Below, piece after piece: positions 1 to 7,334 of a stretch of 8,946 nt of DNA. Position 1 is the first letter of the stretch, and every line of letters begins with the position of its first letter. Below the pieces are notes generated by a model. It was not told the origin of the DNA. It ran no database searches and worked only from the letters and a program-made list of their open reading frames with translations. The translations under genes were made by a program, and so were the position numbers. Source of the DNA: Chitinophagales bacterium (GTDB taxonomy: Bacteria > Bacteroidota > Bacteroidia > Chitinophagales > UBA2359); contig JAHDIA010000215.1 in NCBI GenBank assembly GCA_020631035.1, positions 1-8,946 on the forward strand, read 5' to 3'.

Positions 1-120
1 AATGAAGATAAAAAAGCTTTGGAGCAAAAGAATGATGTGTTGACACAAGCAAACCACAAATTGGATGAACAGTATAGGGCATTGTTGAAAAGAGTGGAAT
101 CTTTAGAGGCTCAAAACTAG
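1..120 (+). CDS. C-terminal end of a coiled-coil-like protein (5' end outside window)
   Basis: Frame 1 is open from the window edge and closes with TAG at 118-120, giving 39 residues. The peptide is highly charged and polar (many E, K, Q, N) with Leu/Ala at roughly heptad spacing, for example KRVESLEAQN at the very end, as expected of an alpha-helical coiled-coil tail. No catalytic motif, membrane segment or sorting signal is visible. The family cannot be named from this fragment. The reading frame is supported only by its openness and composition, so this is a probable rather than proven coding end; the alternative is chance openness over 40 codons, which the helix-like composition makes less likely. 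Confidence 0.6.
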   Translation, partial: NEDKKALEQKNDVLTQANHKLDEQYRALLKRVESLEAQN

Positions 121-150
121 AGCTGAATTTATAACGAATGAGAGTGAGTG

Positions 151-187
151 AAAAAAGGCTATGTGTAGAAAGTAAAGAGCCATTTTT
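151..187 (+). terminator. Weak terminator-like hairpin after the upstream gene
   Basis: An A-run followed by GGCT (151-160) can pair with AGCC, one mismatched A and TTTTT (178-187), with a 17-nt loop. The stem is only four G/C-containing pairs plus five A-T pairs, but the 3' arm ends in a T-run and the site lies 30 bp after the stop at 120. A marginal Rho-independent terminator candidate for the upstream gene. Confidence 0.25.
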
Positions 188-249
188 CGCCCAATATAAT
201 TTCCCATCTAAATAAGTATGGGATATGTATAAAATAAACTTGTAATTGG

Positions 250-306
250 TCCTTCGACAAGCTCAGACTTCGGTTTTATTAAATGAAGCCTGAGCTTGTC
301 GAAGGA
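250..306. repeat. Perfect 17-bp inverted repeat, REP/dispersed-palindrome type
   Basis: The left arm TCCTTCGACAAGCTCAG (250-266) is the exact reverse complement of the right arm CTGAGCTTGTCGAAGGA (290-306). After one mismatch (267/289) four more pairs form (268-271 with 285-288), leaving a 13-nt T/A-rich loop. The sequence is far more GC-rich than its surroundings and lies in a gap between genes. From memory, the core CCTTCGACAAGCTCAG recurs as an intergenic palindrome in many unrelated bacterial genomes, as REP elements do. In a transcript it would form a very stable hairpin and could end or protect mRNA; there is no U-run directly after it. Confidence 0.85.
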
Positions 307-565
307 TACATTTATTTTCGATCTTATTTTGTACACCGTCCCTATTAATAAATTTTGGTTTTAAAATTTAAATCAAAGTTGCTAGGGGAAGACTGCCTAC
401 TACTATCTATTTTTAAATTTAATTAATAGGTGTTTTTTGGGGGCAACGGATTGGACTTTATGCGAAGTTTGTGCTGGTTAGCCAACGCATGTTTTAAGCT
501 CCGTTTTAAACCTCATCCACCCGCTCATCCGACGCACTTTTTAATTCTTAACTACTCTATAATTT
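307..565. other. Non-coding gap with a GC-richer island, upstream of the M43 protease gene
   Basis: No convincing ORF is present. Positions 350-372 and 410-425 are A/T-rich and partly complementary to each other (AAATTTAAA-type sequence). The stretch from about 439 to 540 is clearly richer in G and C, contains ATGCG (460-464) matched by CGCAT (486-490) around TGGTTAGCCA, and ends in a short T-run. It looks like an inserted or dispersed intergenic element. No exact TAnnTTTG box with a TTG 19 nt upstream is seen before the gene at 566; TAAATTTTG near 350 is the closest and is one base too long. The promoter is therefore unresolved. Confidence 0.35.
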
Positions 566-3500
566 ATGTTACAGAGTATTAAATATAAACAAATGACACA
601 GATATATATAAAATACCTCTTTTGTTTGTTGGTAATTTATGGTTCATTCCTAAATGTAAATATACAGGCGCAAGAAAGAGGTGCTTGTGGCGTTTCTGAA
701 ATACAAGAATATTTAGCAAACAATCCAGAAGCAAGAGCACAAAAAGAAAAAGCTTTACAATCCTTTGTAAAGGATGCGCAAAAGTTTATGCAAATCAAAA
801 ACGACCCCAATCAGACTCATAAAAACGGAAGCGGAGAATACATCATTCCAGTTGTGTTTCACAATATCTACGGAGACCCCAATGGCGTAGAATACATTAC
901 AGCAGACGAGGTCGATGCAGCTATGGAACGCTTAAATCAAGATTTTAGTGGACTTACAGCAGATGCCGCCAACAATCCCGATTGTGCTGCTGGGGTAAAC
1001 GATCCAGATAATAGTTTGGAGCTAGACTGTAACTCGCCACTTTCGTTGTCAACTCCTAGTTTTCCAAACATTACTTTTCGTTTGGCAGAAAAAGACCCGA
1101 ATGGCAATCCTAGCAGTGGCATCACACGCAACCAAAATGATTTAACTTATGCATCAGTTGGGTTTGGGCCACTATTGAGAGAAATAGTCCAATGGCCCAG
1201 AGATCAATATTTAAATGTATACATTGTCTATAAATCGAATGGTGGAAGTTCAGGAGTTGCTGCCTACCCAGAAGTATCCAATGGAGCAAGTGAAATTTTT
1301 GATGGAATAGCTATGCCTTATTGGTCTTTTCGTGCAGCAAAAGATTTTTCTGAAGATGGTAATTTTGCTTCAACCATTACCCACGAAATAGGACATTGGT
1401 TGGGTCTACATCATACTTGGGGAGAAGATGGTGCGACAGATCGTTGTGAAACAGACGATTTTGATTTTCTAGAGAATATAGATCCCGCATTTTTTGATGA
1501 AGACAATCCAGCTGATTTTGAAGCTTTAATTAATGGATTCAATGATACACCCAATTGCATAGGGCATGGCATACATAGTGGAGTGTGTGAAGTACAAGTG
1601 GGGAGTTCTTGCAATGGTGAAGCTTATTACTACGACAATTTTATGGATTATACACCTTGTATGAGAACCTTTTCGCCTGGACAAGCCAATTATATAGAAT
1701 GTGTATTGAATAGTAGTTTGTCTGATAGAAAAAACATTCAAGACAATTTAGAAAATGCTTTATACATCAATTCAAACAATGATGACATTGTAGAGCCTCG
1801 TATGGTTTTTGAACAGGCAACTTTTATTGAAAGTTCTTGTGATTTAGGAGAAATTAGCAATCCAGAATTGGGCATTGTATTGGAAGATACCGAGTTTAAC
1901 ATTAATGCTGGTATCATCAATTCAGACTATTATCAAATCAATGGCTTGCCTTCGGGGCTTTCAACAGAGGTTGAAATAATAAGTGCAACAGAGGCTGTTT
2001 TGAGTGTAAGTGGACAGTTTAATTTAAGTGAAAGCATAGAAATGACCATTGTTTTTCAAGATATATCTGGAGAGCCACCTTTGTTTGATGACAATGTTGA
2101 ATTAGAAAATAGAACAAAAGTCTTGGAAATAGATTTACACGAAGATAAATTGCGAGGCTACCATGATGTGTGTCCTAATTTTCAAGTAGGACCGAATAGT
2201 TTGGCATTAGGTAGCGTTCAATTGAGTGAAGTTAATGCCTATTTGGGATATAAAGAATCACAACTTTATCTTGCTTCAAATAGTGATGTTGTCTCATTTT
2301 GTGTAGAAGAGAATGGAGGAACAAATTGGATAAAAACATTTAATGAAGGTGAGAACATTGATGCAAATTCAGGTGTTTTTGAATTTGCACCTTTAAAAAT
2401 AGGAAGCCAAGAAAATGGTTTTATAAATACAGATGAAATTGCCAACACTATTACCGACCCTGATGGGTATTTTTATGTTGGTGTCAAATACGAATTGGAT
2501 TGTGGTATCAAGTATGGTTGGTTGCGTTTGCAATTGCTTGATTGTGCTGAAAATGGGATGGCAGACATTGTTTTGCACGATTATCAAATGGAAGCTATGA
2601 GCGATGTGACAAGTGAAGCAGGTTTATGGGATCAAGCCACACTTATTTCGTCAGCTAGTATATTGGAAGAAAGTTTAAATGATGATGGGACATTTCCAAA
2701 TGCAATCAAATTTACATTAGAAGGAACAACTGCATCATTTAAATCAGATGCTGAACAATACATCACAATAGATGGGCCAAATGAAACAGAGCTTGATTTT
2801 TCAATCAACATCTTGTCTTCTAAAGAAATTGAATTAAGCATTGACAATAGTTTTAATCCAACAAATATAGAACAAGAAATATACGAAATTGATTTCTCAA
2901 ATGCTTTTACATCAAGTATTCCCAATTTAGAAATAGCTTGTAATGGATTGATAAAAGTAGATTATTATTTGCCTGAAAATTCAGGAGCAATATCTCCTCA
3001 ATCTGCTGAAGGAACACCCTTTGTCAATTATTTGAAATTTCAACGTCACGAAGATTGGAACTTTCCTATTTGGGAAGACAAAGGAAGAACAAACTTTTTC
3101 CTTCAACCATTAGAAAATGTTACAACTGATTGTAACAACATCAAGCCAGGATATGTATTGTACAATTCAGGTGAATACTATGCACAAATACAGGTGCTTT
3201 GCGCAAGTGAAAACTCTGAAGAAGCTTTGCTTTTTGAAACCAATACAATACCTACAACTGGGGTCTATAAAAGCACCTTTGATCAAGAATATACCAATAC
3301 TTGTGATGAGGATATATCATCCAGACGATTAGGATCAATTTATTTTAAAACCGAAAGTTTGGCACCCTTTGCTGAAGAGGCATACATTGCGCTAAGAATC
3401 TTAAAGACTTGTGGTGAGGTATATTATGCTTGGATAAAAATCAATACGACAACAGTAGGGCCGCCAGTTTTTGAAATTTTCTTTTATAGCAATCAGGCGA

Positions 3501-4750
3501 ATAACCAAATAGCAATGGGAGAAACCAATGGATATACTTGTTCTCCCTGGGTCAGTTTAGCAGACGAACCACAGCATATCCCATTCTTAGATGACCTAAG
3601 TATTGATGGCGTTGGAGAATTTGACATCAACAATGTTTCCTCTGGCTATGCTTGGGAAGTAGACCCGAATGGACAAGGATACATAGATTATACAAATATG
3701 ATTGCTCAAGTAGAAGCAGGCAACAATTATCCTGTCGACTTAAATGTTGAAGGAGCGACCGATACGGACAGTGGATATTGGGTATATGCTTGGGTCAATT
3801 GGGACAAAGATCCGTTTTTTGAAGCATCAGAACTTCAATTTTATTGGAAGAATGATTCTCCTGATGCAAATCCTTCTATAGATGTTCCAGCCGATATTGC
3901 CAATGGCAATTATAAAATGCGCATCATTATTAGTCGCTATGGGCTTTCAAGTTTCAATGGTTGTTTGGTACCTCAATATGGCGAAATTGAAGACTATACC
4001 ATAAGAGTAGGAGATCCAGAAGCAACAGAGATTCCCGCAGGTCCTACCCCCGTTGATTTAAAAGTCTTATTGGAAGGTGCGCAAGATGCGACAGTTGCTG
4101 CTAACGAAATGTATACACTACTCAATGAGTATTTGCCCTTGACACAACCCTACAATCTTGCTCCCTACAATTACAATGGTTCGGAAATGGTAAGCTCAAT
4201 GCCTAGTAATGTGGTCGATTGGATTTTGGTAGAGATAGGAGAGTTGGCTACTGATTTGGACGAATATCCAATTGAGTTAAATGTTGTAGAAACTCAAGTA
4301 GGACTTTTGTTGAGTAATGGAGACATTGTTGATCCAAGTACAATGCAAGCTTTGACTTTTAACAACTTGATGCAAGAAACGCCTTATCGAGTTGCCATAA
4401 GACATCGAAATCATTTGGACATTGTGTCCAAGCAAGATTATACGATAAAGGAAAATAATATTGAAAACATTGAGATTGACTTTACAGTGTTGGCTAATGG
4501 TGAAGCTTTAGTTGCTGGTGCAGGACAGCTCAAACAAGTTGGAAATACAGCTTTTTATGCAATGTATGGAGGAGATTATACACAAGATGGTATCATTGCT
4601 GTTCCCGATTTTGATCTTTGGACAAGTACATCAGCCATTTTAGCGACTTACTCTGTTTTAGATGGAACTTTGGATGGCATTGTGCAAAATACAGATGGAG
4701 ATCTATGGATACCAAATAAAGCAAAAATTGGTGTGTTAGTTGCTCCTTAG
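566..4750 (+). CDS. Secreted M43-family (pappalysin/cytophagalysin-like) zinc metalloprotease with GEVED and dockerin-like C-terminal modules
   Basis: A 1394-residue secreted zinc endopeptidase, expected to cleave proteins outside the cell. The N-terminus has a signal peptide (hydrophobic core about residues 16-30, likely cut after A35). The more typical start may be Met10 (position 593), which follows an A/T-rich leader. C41 lies in a short propeptide and could be the cysteine switch known from ulilysin. The catalytic domain spans about 91-400: zinc motif H273-E274-x-x-H277-x-x-G280-x-x-H283 in THEIGHWLGLHHTWGE, and the Met-turn NFMDY with M360. An acidic insertion (about 295-322) precedes NDTPNC. 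Two related beta-rich modules follow (about 413-685 and 687-985; matching YGWLRLQ and YAWIKIN segments), then a GEVED domain ending GEIEDYTIRV (1139-1148), then a tail (1163-1394) with two EF-hand/dockerin loops, DYTQDGIIAVPD (1337-1348) and DGTLDGIVQNTD (1366-1377). There is no standard T9SS sorting tail. The family assignment is firm; substrate and export route are not known. Confidence 0.93.
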   Translation: MLQSIKYKQMTQIYIKYLFCLLVIYGSFLNVNIQAQERGACGVSEIQEYLANNPEARAQKEKALQSFVKDAQKFMQIKNDPNQTHKNGSGEYIIPVVFHNIYGDPNGVEYITADEVDAAMERLNQDFSGLTADAANNPDCAAGVNDPDNSLELDCNSPLSLSTPSFPNITFRLAEKDPNGNPSSGITRNQNDLTYASVGFGPLLREIVQWPRDQYLNVYIVYKSNGGSSGVAAYPEVSNGASEIFDGIAMPYWSFRAAKDFSEDGNFASTITHEIGHWLGLHHTWGEDGATDRCETDDFDFLENIDPAFFDEDNPADFEALINGFNDTPNCIGHGIHSGVCEVQVGSSCNGEAYYYDNFMDYTPCMRTFSPGQANYIECVLNSSLSDRKNIQDNLENALYINSNNDDIVEPRMVFEQATFIESSCDLGEISNPELGIVLEDTEFNINAGIINSDYYQINGLPSGLSTEVEIISATEAVLSVSGQFNLSESIEMTIVFQDISGEPPLFDDNVELENRTKVLEIDLHEDKLRGYHDVCPNFQVGPNSLALGSVQLSEVNAYLGYKESQLYLASNSDVVSFCVEENGGTNWIKTFNEGENIDANSGVFEFAPLKIGSQENGFINTDEIANTITDPDGYFYVGVKYELDCGIKYGWLRLQLLDCAENGMADIVLHDYQMEAMSDVTSEAGLWDQATLISSASILEESLNDDGTFPNAIKFTLEGTTASFKSDAEQYITIDGPNETELDFSINILSSKEIELSIDNSFNPTNIEQEIYEIDFSNAFTSSIPNLEIACNGLIKVDYYLPENSGAISPQSAEGTPFVNYLKFQRHEDWNFPIWEDKGRTNFFLQPLENVTTDCNNIKPGYVLYNSGEYYAQIQVLCASENSEEALLFETNTIPTTGVYKSTFDQEYTNTCDEDISSRRLGSIYFKTESLAPFAEEAYIALRILKTCGEVYYAWIKINTTTVGPPVFEIFFYSNQANNQIAMGETNGYTCSPWVSLADEPQHIPFLDDLSIDGVGEFDINNVSSGYAWEVDPNGQGYIDYTNMIAQVEAGNNYPVDLNVEGATDTDSGYWVYAWVNWDKDPFFEASELQFYWKNDSPDANPSIDVPADIANGNYKMRIIISRYGLSSFNGCLVPQYGEIEDYTIRVGDPEATEIPAGPTPVDLKVLLEGAQDATVAANEMYTLLNEYLPLTQPYNLAPYNYNGSEMVSSMPSNVVDWILVEIGELATDLDEYPIELNVVETQVGLLLSNGDIVDPSTMQALTFNNLMQETPYRVAIRHRNHLDIVSKQDYTIKENNIENIEIDFTVLANGEALVAGAGQLKQVGNTAFYAMYGGDYTQDGIIAVPDFDLWTSTSAILATYSVLDGTLDGIVQNTDGDLWIPNKAKIGVLVAP

Positions 4751-4775
4751 AAGCTTCCTATGTAAAAAACGTTTC

Positions 4776-4902
4776 GACGAAGAACCCAAAGATACGATCC
4801 TACACCCGATAGTAGCGGAAAGCTTGTAGAGACGTCCCGATGCATCGAGGACGTCTCTACAACTTGCAGCGGATAGCGGGGAGTCGACTTGCAAACGAAG
4901 CC
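4776..4902 (+). repeat. Composite dispersed intergenic repeat, copy 1 (forward)
   Basis: This block starts 25 bp after the protease stop and shares, in the same order, at least five sequence blocks with the reverse complement of 7134-7320: GACGAAG (4776-4782), CCGATAGTAG (4806-4815), GTAGAGACGTCCCGA (4826-4840, 14 of 15 matching), GCAGCGGATAGCGGGGA (4866-4882, identical) and TGCAAACGAAGCC (4890-4902, identical). The last two are separated by exactly 7 variable bases in both copies. It is GC-richer than the flanking genes and does not code. It is interpreted as one member of a genome-wide intergenic repeat family; function is unknown. Confidence 0.8.
4824..4862. terminator. Long hairpin inside repeat copy 1, possible transcript end
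   Basis: TTGTAGAGACGTCC (4824-4837) pairs perfectly over 14 bp with GGACGTCTCTACAA (4849-4862). The interior CGATGCATCG (4838-4847) is itself a palindrome, leaving a single bulged A (4848). The structure is symmetric, so it would fold on either strand. It sits 74 bp after the protease stop and no T-run follows, so it is not a classical Rho-independent terminator; it may still block or stabilise 3' ends. The role is inferred. Confidence 0.45.
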
Positions 4903-5030
4903 CCCAACATTCTGTCCCAATTCTTCAAAAGCTTTTATCCAACTTCAAAATTTAACAGCTTCACACAAAACGCTTTTCTATCCAATATTTTTGCCAAAAA
5001 ATGAGAATCCAAGCAAGTAGTAAAAAAATA
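4903..5030. other. A/T-rich non-coding leader between repeat copy 1 and the promoter at 5031
   Basis: No ORF, RNA gene or clear palindrome is seen. Two loosely similar segments starting GCTTTT (4929 and 4971 regions) are followed by A/T tracts. Nothing further can be supported. Confidence 0.4.
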
Positions 5031-5062
5031 TTTTCAAGATATAAATAAATAGTTTATATTTG
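5031..5062 (+). promoter_or_regulatory. Bacteroidota-type sigma-A promoter for the L-domain protein gene
   Basis: TATATTTG at 5055-5062 matches the Bacteroidota -7 consensus TAnnTTTG exactly. A weaker -33 element, TTTTC, lies at 5031-5035, leaving a 19-nt spacer. Transcription would start near 5067-5069, giving a short leader of about 25 nt before the ATG at 5094. This suggests the downstream gene is transcribed on its own rather than from the protease gene. Confidence 0.6.
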
Positions 5063-5093
5063 GGATGCCTAGGTGTAAAGACATAACCCCATC

Positions 5094-7064
5094 ATGAAAA
5101 TAATCTCTCAGCTAATCTACCTATTATGTTTAGGTTTATGCCCCCTGTATGCTTATGCCCAATGCGACCAAAACATTCAATTGACAACTCAAACAGCCCT
5201 CAATGAATTTGCCAACAACAATTGTGGCATTATTTCTGGCAATTTGTGTCTAGGAGACTGCAATTTGACAGGCAATCCCTCCAACATTACCGACCTAAGT
5301 CCACTTCAAAATGTACAACACATAACAGGAAAACTACAAATCAGCAACACCCAAATCAACAATTTACAAGGATTGGAGGCACTCCAAAACATAGGCAGCG
5401 CACTCTTGATTCAGGACAATGCTGAACTCCTAAAATTGGATGGATTGGAGAATCTCCAAAATCTAGGCGGACAATTGAGGATAGAACGCAATGCCTCACT
5501 CTACAATATGGAGGCATTGATGCAATTGACCCACACCAATGGGTGGGTCAGCATTGTTGGTAATGCATCGCTCCCTTCACTTGAAGGATTCCAAAATATC
5601 GAATTCATCAATGGCAATCTGACCATTCAAAACAATTCGGTATTGCTCGATCTTGATGGTTTGCAAAAATTGAATTACATCAATGGAGCTTTTTACCTTA
5701 AATACAATGATTTAATGATGAATTTGAATGGCATTTTTTCTTTGGAAGAAGTAGATGGAGATATAGTCATTTACAACAACGACTTTTTGAGAAATATGAG
5801 CGCATTGAGCAGTTTAAAAACCATTGGAAAAAGTTTATACATAGAAGACAATGATTCACTCACAACAGTCTCAGGACTTAAAAATGTCGAAATCATTTTT
5901 GAAGATTTGGTTGTACTAGACAACCGAAAACTCAAACAGTGTTGTGCCTTGTTAGAACTTGCCCAAGCCGACAAAATACATGGTTTCATTACCATTTATC
6001 ACAATCTAGAAACCTGCTACAACATCAACAATGTGAATGCTTCGCCCAATTGCAATGCCTATTATGATTTTTGTGGAGCGTCCATTTATCTTAGAGATCA
6101 ATGGACGGTTAATTGGGTACAGGCTTATGACGAATTGGACAATTTGTATTTTTGCAATAAAATCGAAGGCGATTTGTGTATTGGAGATTGCAATGAACCC
6201 TGGGATTATACAGGCATCAACAATGCAGATGCTCTATATCCCATAGATAGTGTAATGGGCGATTTGCTCATTTACAATACCCACCTCAAAAACATTGACA
6301 GTCTCAAAAACATCAAATTTGTAGGCGGCAATGTCGAAATTTTCCGCAACGATTCTCTACTCAATCTCAATGGACTGAGCGGACTCCAACAAATCAATGG
6401 CAATTTGCTCATCCGAGAAAACAAGGAGCTTAAACATTTGGATGGACTGATCAATATTGACAGCATCGGGGGCGATTTGTCTATTTCCTACAATACTAGC
6501 CTACAAAACATCAATGGTCTAAATAGTGTCGAAAACATTGGTGGAGGTTTATGGGTGCTTTCCAATACCGCCTTGGGCAATTTGGAAGGCTTGGCAAATA
6601 TCAACCATTTAGACCAAAATGTGTCCATTGCCAACAATGCGTCCTTGGTAGACTGCTGTACCTTGGCAGAAATTGCCAACAACATACAAGGTAACATCAA
6701 CTTACAAAACAACACGCCTAAATGCAATGCACTTCCCAGCATAGCGACCGACTGTGACATTCCACTAGAACAAAATGGAATAGATACAATAGGAACAGGA
6801 TTGAATGAGATTCAAGAGAGATTCACTATTCGTGTCTATCCCAATCCAAGTACAGGAATTGTATACCTCAAGGCACAAAAAGCCTTATCCAACCAAAGTT
6901 TACAGCTAAAAATATACGATCTAAACGGACAATTGGTATTTTTACACACATCCATTTCAACCAATGAACCCATAGACTTGTCTATGTATTCAGATGGGCT
7001 GTATTTTATCACGCTCGACAGTGGCAAACAAAGCCACACCAGCAAGATTTTGATACAGCATTGA
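5094..7064 (+). CDS. Secreted receptor-L-domain-like leucine-rich-repeat protein with T9SS type A sorting tail
   Basis: A 656-residue cell-surface or secreted protein; the repeats suggest a protein- or glycan-binding role, but no ligand can be named. The signal peptide covers residues 1-22 with cleavage after AYA, before Q23-C24. The body has a period of about 24 residues with the pattern G-x-L-x-I-x-x-N-x-x-L-x-x-L-x-G-L-x-x-L-x-x-I, like the receptor L domain (insulin/EGF receptor, yeast Ecm33). It forms two halves: about 24-326 with ten repeats and about 327-555 with seven. Each half begins with a Cys-rich cap (CGIISGNLCLGDCN; CNKIEGDLCIGDCN) and ends with a CC cap (C283-C284; C521-C522). 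The C-terminal about 80 residues (577-656) are a T9SS sorting domain: FTIRVYPNPSTGIVYL, a KIYDLNGQLV strand, and a terminal SKILIQH. T9SS would export it across the outer membrane and usually anchor it after tail removal. Repeat-rich DNA makes length variation between strains likely. Confidence 0.9.
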   Translation: MKIISQLIYLLCLGLCPLYAYAQCDQNIQLTTQTALNEFANNNCGIISGNLCLGDCNLTGNPSNITDLSPLQNVQHITGKLQISNTQINNLQGLEALQNIGSALLIQDNAELLKLDGLENLQNLGGQLRIERNASLYNMEALMQLTHTNGWVSIVGNASLPSLEGFQNIEFINGNLTIQNNSVLLDLDGLQKLNYINGAFYLKYNDLMMNLNGIFSLEEVDGDIVIYNNDFLRNMSALSSLKTIGKSLYIEDNDSLTTVSGLKNVEIIFEDLVVLDNRKLKQCCALLELAQADKIHGFITIYHNLETCYNINNVNASPNCNAYYDFCGASIYLRDQWTVNWVQAYDELDNLYFCNKIEGDLCIGDCNEPWDYTGINNADALYPIDSVMGDLLIYNTHLKNIDSLKNIKFVGGNVEIFRNDSLLNLNGLSGLQQINGNLLIRENKELKHLDGLINIDSIGGDLSISYNTSLQNINGLNSVENIGGGLWVLSNTALGNLEGLANINHLDQNVSIANNASLVDCCTLAEIANNIQGNINLQNNTPKCNALPSIATDCDIPLEQNGIDTIGTGLNEIQERFTIRVYPNPSTGIVYLKAQKALSNQSLQLKIYDLNGQLVFLHTSISTNEPIDLSMYSDGLYFITLDSGKQSHTSKILIQH

Positions 7065-7213
7065 AATTGACAAAGAACCTAGATAATGAATGAATAAAAA
7101 TAATTTTTGAAGGATTAGGACGGAACGCTTGAAGGCTTCGTTTGCATGGTGTGTCCCCGCTATCCGCTGCTATGGCGGCTGCCCTATTTGCCTGCGCTTG
7201 GTCAGTACAGATA

Positions 7214-7230
7214 ATCCCGATTTTCGGGAT
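7214..7230. repeat. Small hairpin within repeat copy 2
   Basis: ATCCCGA (7214-7220) and TCGGGAT (7224-7230) are perfect 7-bp complements around a TTT loop. It occupies the position of the long hairpin of copy 1, so the structure is kept although the sequence of one arm differs. Confidence 0.6.
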
Positions 7231-7290
7231 GTCTCTACGTACCGCTATGGATTCCGCCATATTCACTACTATCGGCGGTCCGACGTTTCG

Positions 7291-7307
7291 GCCTAGAATA
7301 ACTAGGC
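7291..7307. repeat. Small hairpin just upstream of the GH13-like gene
   Basis: GCCTAG (7291-7296) pairs with CTAGGC (7302-7307) around a 5-nt AATAA loop, 28 bp before the preferred start at 7335. It could be the edge of the repeat or a leader structure affecting translation. Evidence is structural only. Confidence 0.45.
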
Positions 7308-7334
7308 TAAATCCTTCGTCTAATGGAAATAATA

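Larger units (their letters stand above)
7134..7320 (-). repeat. Composite dispersed intergenic repeat, copy 2 (inverted relative to copy 1)
   Basis: Reading the minus strand from 7320 to 7134 gives the same ordered blocks as copy 1: GACGAAG (7314-7320), CCGATAGTAG (7266-7275), GTAGAGACATCCCGA (7224-7238), GCAGCGGATAGCGGGGA (7154-7170) and TGCAAACGAAGCC (7134-7146), with the same 7-base spacer between the last two. It is about 60 bp longer because of extra sequence between blocks, including GCTATGG/CCATA-type small palindromes. It fills most of the gap before the GH13-like gene. Open frames that cross it are by-products, not genes. Confidence 0.8.

Noticed and set aside
2632..2925. 97-codon minus-strand frame within the protease gene
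   Set aside because: Antisense shadow of a well-supported coding region; no start context or motif.
4776..4902. Insertion sequence end or attachment site
   Set aside because: No transposase remnant, no target duplication and no tRNA is visible; the block pattern fits a dispersed intergenic repeat better.
5300..6720. Direct DNA repeats considered as a CRISPR or minisatellite
   Set aside because: They are in frame with a 24-residue protein repeat and diverged; there are no near-identical repeats with unique spacers.
6488..6760. 90-codon minus-strand frame in the L-domain gene
   Set aside because: Shadow of the leucine-rich repeat coding sequence; hydrophobic content only mirrors the repeat codons.
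7102..7109. AATTTTTG as a -7 promoter box for the GH13-like gene
   Set aside because: It mismatches the first T of TAnnTTTG, has no TTG about 19 nt upstream and would leave a leader of over 200 nt through the repeat.
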